In this document: positions 32,864-36,938 of the stretch, in pieces | Numbering within the stretch: position 1 is the stretch's first letter | Layout: each line of letters opens with the position of its first letter | Source of the DNA: Paludibacter sp. UBA6032 | GTDB lineage: Bacteria > Bacteroidota > Bacteroidia > Bacteroidales > Paludibacteraceae | Direction: 5' to 3' | DNA length: 36,938 nt | Assembly: GCA_002427885.1 (NCBI GenBank) | Contig: DIZI01000029.1 | Location: forward strand, 1-36,938 | Made by a program: the position numbers and the translations under genes | The notes under the pieces: generated by a model | Seen by the model: only the letters and a program-made list of their open reading frames with translations | Databases searched by the model: none | Told to the model about the DNA's origin: nothing

Positions 32864-33766
32864 TTATTTTGTATCAAGAATTACCGGAGTACTGTTTTTT
32901 CCACCCCCCATAATAATTAATTTTGCATTGGGCGAAGTAGCAATAGCTTTAATCATTTCGTACTGCAACTGTTTATCACTTAATCCTGTGCTTAATATTT
33001 TTTGATAGTCGGCGATTCCTTGTGCCTCAACCCGTTTTCTTTCTGCTTCTTGCTTTTCTTTTTGTAGAACGAAAGTCATCTTTTGTGCATCTTGTTCAGC
33101 GTTAATTTTCGATTCTATAGTAGCTTTTACCGAGGCCGGAAGAGTAATGTTTCGAACCAACAATTGTTCAAGTAACAATCCACGGCTTTTAAAATCTTTC
33201 TCAATGGTTGAAAAAATGCGTGCCTGAAACTCATCACGTTTCGTTGAATACAAGGCAACTGCATCATAATAAACGGCATTGTCCCTTATTTTTGTCCGGC
33301 AAATTGGGCGAACAATGGTATTTATATAATCTGTCCCTATTTGTTGTAAAATACGAGGAGCCTCAGCTGGAACAATTTTGTAAAGTACTGTTAAATCAAT
33401 GATTACTTCAAGTCCATCGGCCGATAATACACGTATGGCATCATCTCCCGATTTTGAGCCTTCGTCCTGCACTCCCGACATGGTATAATTTTGAGTTCGC
33501 GTATCAAATGTAACTACCTCTACCAAAGGATTAACAACATTCAAACCGCTGTTCAGAATCGTGTTGTTTACCTTTCCGAAAAGCTTTTGTACACCAATTT
33601 CGCCCGGATTTATCTGTACAACTGAGGACATAATAGCACCAACCAAAATGATAGCCACACCGACAATTTTAATAATACTACTGTAAGGAGTGGCTGGTGA
33701 ATTTGATTTTTTTGCACTAAAACCAACAACAATGACAACAATGCCAATAATAATTAAAGTTAACAT
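32864..33766 (-). CDS. SPFH/prohibitin-like membrane protein
   Basis: A 300-residue protein with two N-terminal hydrophobic helices (about 2-16 and 29-49) followed by a band 7/prohibitin domain: INPGEIGVQKLFGKVNNTILNSGLNVVNPLVEVVTFDTRTQNYT, then LTVLYKI and the long coiled-coil helix rich in E, K, A and Q (about 215-260). Prohibitins form ring scaffolds in the inner membrane and often bind FtsH-type proteases. It is a single-gene unit, with its own -7 box upstream and a terminator downstream. Confidence 0.88.
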   Translation of the reverse strand: MLTLIIIGIVVIVVGFSAKKSNSPATPYSSIIKIVGVAIILVGAIMSSVVQINPGEIGVQKLFGKVNNTILNSGLNVVNPLVEVVTFDTRTQNYTMSGVQDEGSKSGDDAIRVLSADGLEVIIDLTVLYKIVPAEAPRILQQIGTDYINTIVRPICRTKIRDNAVYYDAVALYSTKRDEFQARIFSTIEKDFKSRGLLLEQLLVRNITLPASVKATIESKINAEQDAQKMTFVLQKEKQEAERKRVEAQGIADYQKILSTGLSDKQLQYEMIKAIATSPNAKLIIMGGGKNSTPVILDTK

Positions 33767-33812
33767 AGTTTATAAATATTAGTTGTGTAAATATATAAAA
33801 TATCATGTTTTG

Positions 33813-33820
33813 CAAAAGTA
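33813..33820 (-). promoter_or_regulatory. -7 box for the SPFH gene
   Basis: Minus strand reads TACTTTTG, matching TAnnTTTG, 47 bases before the ATG. Confidence 0.5.
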
Positions 33821-34061
33821 ACTAAAAATATCGAAAATATTCTATCACAAAAGAAATATCTGAGATATTGCCCCTGGTACTGGAAGTATTTATTCAAATA
33901 ACAAACACTTAACTACTTGTTTTAGTGCAATCAGTTTACTAAATTACTTCATTTATCTGTTTCTCCTGTTAGACCTTGTCCTGTTGTAAATTGTATCCCG
34001 GCTAAATATGTTTTAAGATTGATTTCCATTCAAAAAACCCTGAATTTTAATTTTTTGTCCG

Positions 34062-34069
34062 TATCTTTG
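34062..34069 (+). promoter_or_regulatory. -7 box for metG
   Basis: TATCTTTG matches TAnnTTTG. The leader to the ATG at 34186 would be about 110 bases and includes the inverted repeat built of AATTGGTTAA / TTAACCAATT words. Confidence 0.5.
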
Positions 34070-34185
34070 CACTCCGGTTTTGGGTATAGGGAATTGGTTA
34101 ACTCGTTGATTAGTTCATTAGTTGTAAATAACACTTAACCAATAATCCGAATAAACGATGACCCAATTAACCAATTAACATAACA

Positions 34186-36243
34186 ATGACTAACTTCAAA
34201 CGTACTACTGTAACATCAGCTTTGCCTTATGCCAATGGACCGGTTCATATCGGACACCTTGCCGGTGTTTATGTTCCCGCCGATATTTACGTGCGCTACC
34301 TCCGCCTGAAAGGAGAGGAAGTGCTCTTTATAGGCGGATCTGACGAACACGGTGTGCCCATTACCATTAAAGCAAAAAAGGAAGGTGTTACACCTCAGGA
34401 TATAGTTGACCGATACCACGGTATTATTAAAAAATCGTTTGAGGATTTTGGTATTACCTTCGATATTTATTCGCGCACCACTTCCAGAACACATCGCGAA
34501 CTGGCTTCAGAAATTTTTAAAACCATTGAGAGTAAAGGAGGTTTTATTGAAAAAACCAATGAACAGTATTACGATGAAGCTGCTCAACAATTCCTTGCCG
34601 ATCGTTATATTACAGGAAAATGTCCACATTGTGGCAACGAAAATGCCTATGGTGACCAATGCGAATCGTGCGGAGCTTCACTCAATCCTACCGATTTAAT
34701 CAATCCAAAATCAGCAATCAGTGGAAATGTTCCGGTTATGCGCGAGACCAAACATTGGTATTTGCCGCTCGACCAGCATGAGGCATGGTTGCGCAAATGG
34801 ATTTTGGAAGACCATAAAGAATGGAAACCGAATGTGTACGGACAATGCAAAAGCTGGCTCGACATGGGATTGCAACCGCGTGCTGTGAGTCGCGATCTGG
34901 ATTGGGGGATTCCCGTTCCGGTTCCAAATGCTGAAGGAAAAGTACTTTACGTTTGGTTCGATGCACCAATCGGATATATTTCCAATACAAAAGAACTTTG
35001 TGATAGTCAACCGGAAAAATACGGAAAATGGGAGAAATGGTGGAAAGATGAAGATACACGCTTACTGCATTTCATAGGAAAAGATAATATTGTTTTTCAC
35101 TGCATTGTATTTCCATCGGTATTGAAAGCCGAAGGTTCGTATATTTTACCCGATAATGTCCCTGCCAATGAGTTTCTGAACCTTGAAGGAGATAAAATAT
35201 CCACTTCGCGCAATTGGGCGGTATGGTTACACGAATATCTGGAAGATTTTCCTGGGAAACAAGATGTATTACGCTATGTTTTGACTGCCAATGCACCCGA
35301 AACAAAAGACAATGACTTTACCTGGAAGGATTTTCAGGCACGTAATAATAATGAATTGGTGGCTATTTTTGGCAATTTTATTAACCGTGCATTGGTTTTG
35401 ACTCAAAAATATTACGATGGAAAAGTACCTGCATTAGGTGAACTGACCGATTATGATAAACAAACACTAGAGGAATTTGTAAATGTAAAGGCAGAGGTTG
35501 AGAAGTTGCTGAATAATTTCCGCTTTCGCGATGCACAAAAAGAAGCCATGACTCTGGCACGAATCGGAAATAAATACCTGGCCGATACCGAGCCCTGGAA
35601 AGTAGCTAAAACGGATATGGATCGTGTGGCAACCATTATGCACCTAAGCTTACAGATTGCAGCTAACCTGGCAATTGCTTTCGAACCATTTTTACCTTTT
35701 ACTTCCGAAAAACTACGCACTATGTTGGGAATGAAAGCATTTAACTGGGCTGATTTGGGAAAAATAGATTTACTCACGCAAGGATCTCAACTTGGTACCC
35801 CTGAGTTGCTTTTCGAAAAAATTGAGGATGAAGCAATAGAAGCACAGGTTCAAAAGCTTTTGAATACAAAGATTGCCAACGAAACAGCCAGCTACAAAGC
35901 AACTCCGGTAAAAGAAAAGGTGGCTTTCGACGATTTCATGAAAATGGATATACGCGTAGGAACCGTACTCGATTGCCAGAAAGTGCCCAAAGCTGATAAA
36001 TTGCTTCAATTCCGCCTTGCCGATGGCCTGGAAGAACGTACTATTCTTTCCGGAATTGCAGCCTATTATTCCAATCCTGAAGAGCTGATAGGAACACAGG
36101 TTTGCTTTATAGCCAACTTCGAACCCCGTAAACTGCGTGGTGTGATGAGTGAAGGTATGATTCTTTCGGCTGAAGATGCCGATGGGAAACTGGTACTTAT
36201 CAAACCAAGCGTAAAGGTAACGAATGGTGTGGAAGTGAAATAA
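34186..36243 (+). CDS. metG: Methionyl-tRNA synthetase
   Basis: Charges tRNA-Met. The class I signature HIGH is at 21-24, the zinc knuckle at C146/C149 and C159/C162, and the KMSKS loop appears as KISTS (337-341). A C-terminal tRNA-binding OB domain (from about residue 582, FDDFMKMDIRVGTV) completes the 685-residue dimeric type. A perfect terminator hairpin follows the stop codon. Confidence 0.97.
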   Translation: MTNFKRTTVTSALPYANGPVHIGHLAGVYVPADIYVRYLRLKGEEVLFIGGSDEHGVPITIKAKKEGVTPQDIVDRYHGIIKKSFEDFGITFDIYSRTTSRTHRELASEIFKTIESKGGFIEKTNEQYYDEAAQQFLADRYITGKCPHCGNENAYGDQCESCGASLNPTDLINPKSAISGNVPVMRETKHWYLPLDQHEAWLRKWILEDHKEWKPNVYGQCKSWLDMGLQPRAVSRDLDWGIPVPVPNAEGKVLYVWFDAPIGYISNTKELCDSQPEKYGKWEKWWKDEDTRLLHFIGKDNIVFHCIVFPSVLKAEGSYILPDNVPANEFLNLEGDKISTSRNWAVWLHEYLEDFPGKQDVLRYVLTANAPETKDNDFTWKDFQARNNNELVAIFGNFINRALVLTQKYYDGKVPALGELTDYDKQTLEEFVNVKAEVEKLLNNFRFRDAQKEAMTLARIGNKYLADTEPWKVAKTDMDRVATIMHLSLQIAANLAIAFEPFLPFTSEKLRTMLGMKAFNWADLGKIDLLTQGSQLGTPELLFEKIEDEAIEAQVQKLLNTKIANETASYKATPVKEKVAFDDFMKMDIRVGTVLDCQKVPKADKLLQFRLADGLEERTILSGIAAYYSNPEELIGTQVCFIANFEPRKLRGVMSEGMILSAEDADGKLVLIKPSVKVTNGVEVK

Positions 36244-36279
36244 AACTACAAGCCCATAGCTTAAATGCAAATAATCAAA

Positions 36280-36319
36280 CAGGCATTAAACAGTTTATTC
36301 TGTTTAATGCCTGTTTTTT
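36280..36319 (+). terminator. Rho-independent terminator of metG
   Basis: CAGGCATTAAACAG (36280-36293), loop TTTATT, CTGTTTAATGCCTG (36300-36313): a perfect 14-bp stem followed by six T. Confidence 0.9.
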
Positions 36320-36350
36320 CATCAAAATTTAGAAGAGTCAGGGAATTATC

Positions 36351-36569
36351 TACTGAGTATATTTTTCCAAAACGGTCTGCGAGGAATGATATACTGAGTA
36401 GATTTCTCCAAAACAGTTGTCGGGGACTTAAATACTCAGTATATTTAATGCCGCTTAACATCGCTGATTTATCTACTGAGTATATTTCATGCTTATTAAC
36501 TAATTGAATTAATATACTGAATATATTTAATTCTCCGTACTGTCGGGGACAAATCTACTACAATATATG
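36351..36569. repeat. 41-bp-period palindromic array 2 (TACTGAGTATATTT)
   Basis: Copies start at 36351, 36392, 36433, 36474, 36515 and a decayed one at 36556, each exactly 41 bp apart. Core TACTGAGTATATTT; the extended consensus AAATATACTGAGTATATTT is a palindrome with an odd centre. Spacers are 27 bases and mostly different, but two share TGTCGGGGAC. The array lies between two convergent terminators (metG at 36280-36319, rRNA at 36620-36651), so neither flanking gene should be transcribed through it. Confidence 0.9.
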
Positions 36570-36619
36570 ACAACATTCTCTTGACAGAGTCGGAACTCTA
36601 TCATCCATGTAGAGCAAAA

Positions 36620-36651
36620 AAAAGCCCCGCATAACTAAATATGCGGGGCTT
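36620..36651 (-). terminator. Terminator of the rRNA operon
   Basis: AAGCCCCGCATA (36622-36633) and TATGCGGGGCTT (36640-36651) form a perfect 12-bp GC-rich stem with a 6-base loop. The minus-strand reading continues into eight T, just after the 5S gene. Confidence 0.9.
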
Positions 36652-36660
36652 TTAAAAAAC

Positions 36661-36767
<107 letters not shown>

Positions 36768-36779
36768 GTGATTCAGTTG

Positions 36780-36806
36780 ACCCCTAAATCCTCTAAAGGG
36801 GACTTT
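36780..36806. repeat. CCCCTAA...TAAAGGGG repeat in the 23S-5S spacer
   Basis: ACCCCTAAATCCTCTAAAGG and the following GG: the same wording as the inverted-repeat arms at 19422-19448, 25671-25683 and 30606-30629, here inside the rRNA operon spacer. Confidence 0.6.
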
Positions 36807-36889
36807 GGAAACCTACTGTATAGATTGACATTGAAAAAAGAGAGAAATGCTGTTCATAAAAAAAGCTATACCATACTATAAGGTCTAAA

Positions 36890-36938
36890 AAAAGCGTTCG
36901 GGCAATTAGTATTACTTGGCTCTACATTTCTGTTATAC
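36890..36938 (-). rRNA. rrl: 23S ribosomal RNA, 3' end (partial)
   Basis: Reverse complement of the last bases reads GAGCCAAGTAATACTAATTG followed by CCCGAACGC, the usual 3' end of 23S rRNA in this phylum. It runs off the window edge. The exact 3' terminus is approximate. Confidence 0.85.

Larger units (their letters stand above)
33767..34185. other. 419-base divergent intergenic region between SPFH gene and metG
   Basis: Holds a minus-strand -7 box (33813-33820), a 15-bp palindrome with an odd centre, AATATCTGAGATATT (33855-33869), the plus-strand -7 box for metG (34062-34069), and an imperfect inverted repeat directly before metG (about 34090-34180). No gene is supported. Confidence 0.5.

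Noticed and set aside
36261..36461. 66-residue minus-strand ORF in the same gap
   Set aside because: Runs through the terminator hairpin and the repeat array; translation of non-coding repeats.
36265..36507. 80-residue plus-strand ORF over the metG terminator and array 2
   Set aside because: It begins upstream of the metG terminator and its repeated LSTEYIF segments are translations of the 41-bp repeats. No start context or family.

Overview
The window looks like part of a Bacteroidetes chromosome, most likely Bacteroidales. Support: GldA-type ABC ATPase, a fused E1 dehydrogenase, a FucI/FucP/GntR fucose locus and RhaB-RhaA-RhaT of the Bacteroides type, A-rich leaders instead of strong Shine-Dalgarno sites, and repeated TAnnTTTG -7 promoter boxes. 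Genus cannot be fixed from what is visible.

Layout. (1) 43-3581, minus strand: housekeeping genes (DUF2007-like protein, ruvB, gldA-like ABC ATPase, pssA, dtd). (2) 3787-31480, all plus strand: an island of about 28 kb for 6-deoxyhexose (L-fucose and L-rhamnose) use. It starts with a LacI regulator, fucU, a zinc dehydrogenase, an aldo/keto reductase and a GH29 alpha-L-fucosidase; continues with a fucP-like symporter, a GntR/PBP-like regulator and fucI; then rhaB, rhaA, rhaT. The last third holds a complete lipoate-dependent dehydrogenase complex (E2, E3, fused E1), a DUF2059-like secreted protein, a PHP-domain protein, a fused class II aldolase/short-chain dehydrogenase (RhaEW type), a SorE-like dehydrogenase, a tandem class II aldolase protein with a degenerate second domain, and a short lipoate ligase. 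(3) 31565-33766, minus strand: a small secreted protein, an unknown protein, an SPFH/prohibitin-like protein. (4) metG on plus, then 5S rRNA and the 3' tip of 23S rRNA on minus.

How the parts work together: the fucosidase releases fucose; FucP and RhaT import the sugars; FucU/FucI and RhaA give L-fuculose and L-rhamnulose; one FGGY kinase and one aldolase fusion are the only candidates here for phosphorylation and cleavage of either; lactaldehyde would be oxidised by the fused SDR domain or reduced by one of the stand-alone dehydrogenases. The role of the E1/E2/E3 complex, PHP protein, SorE-like enzyme and tandem aldolase is not explained by the textbook route and is the best candidate for new biochemistry.

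The most striking non-coding signal is a pair of arrays (23761-23941 and 36351-36569) with different palindromic cores but exactly the same 41-bp period. Many gaps in the island are also occupied by inverted repeats whose right arm ends just before the next start codon, and a shared direct-repeat operator precedes fucP and fucI.
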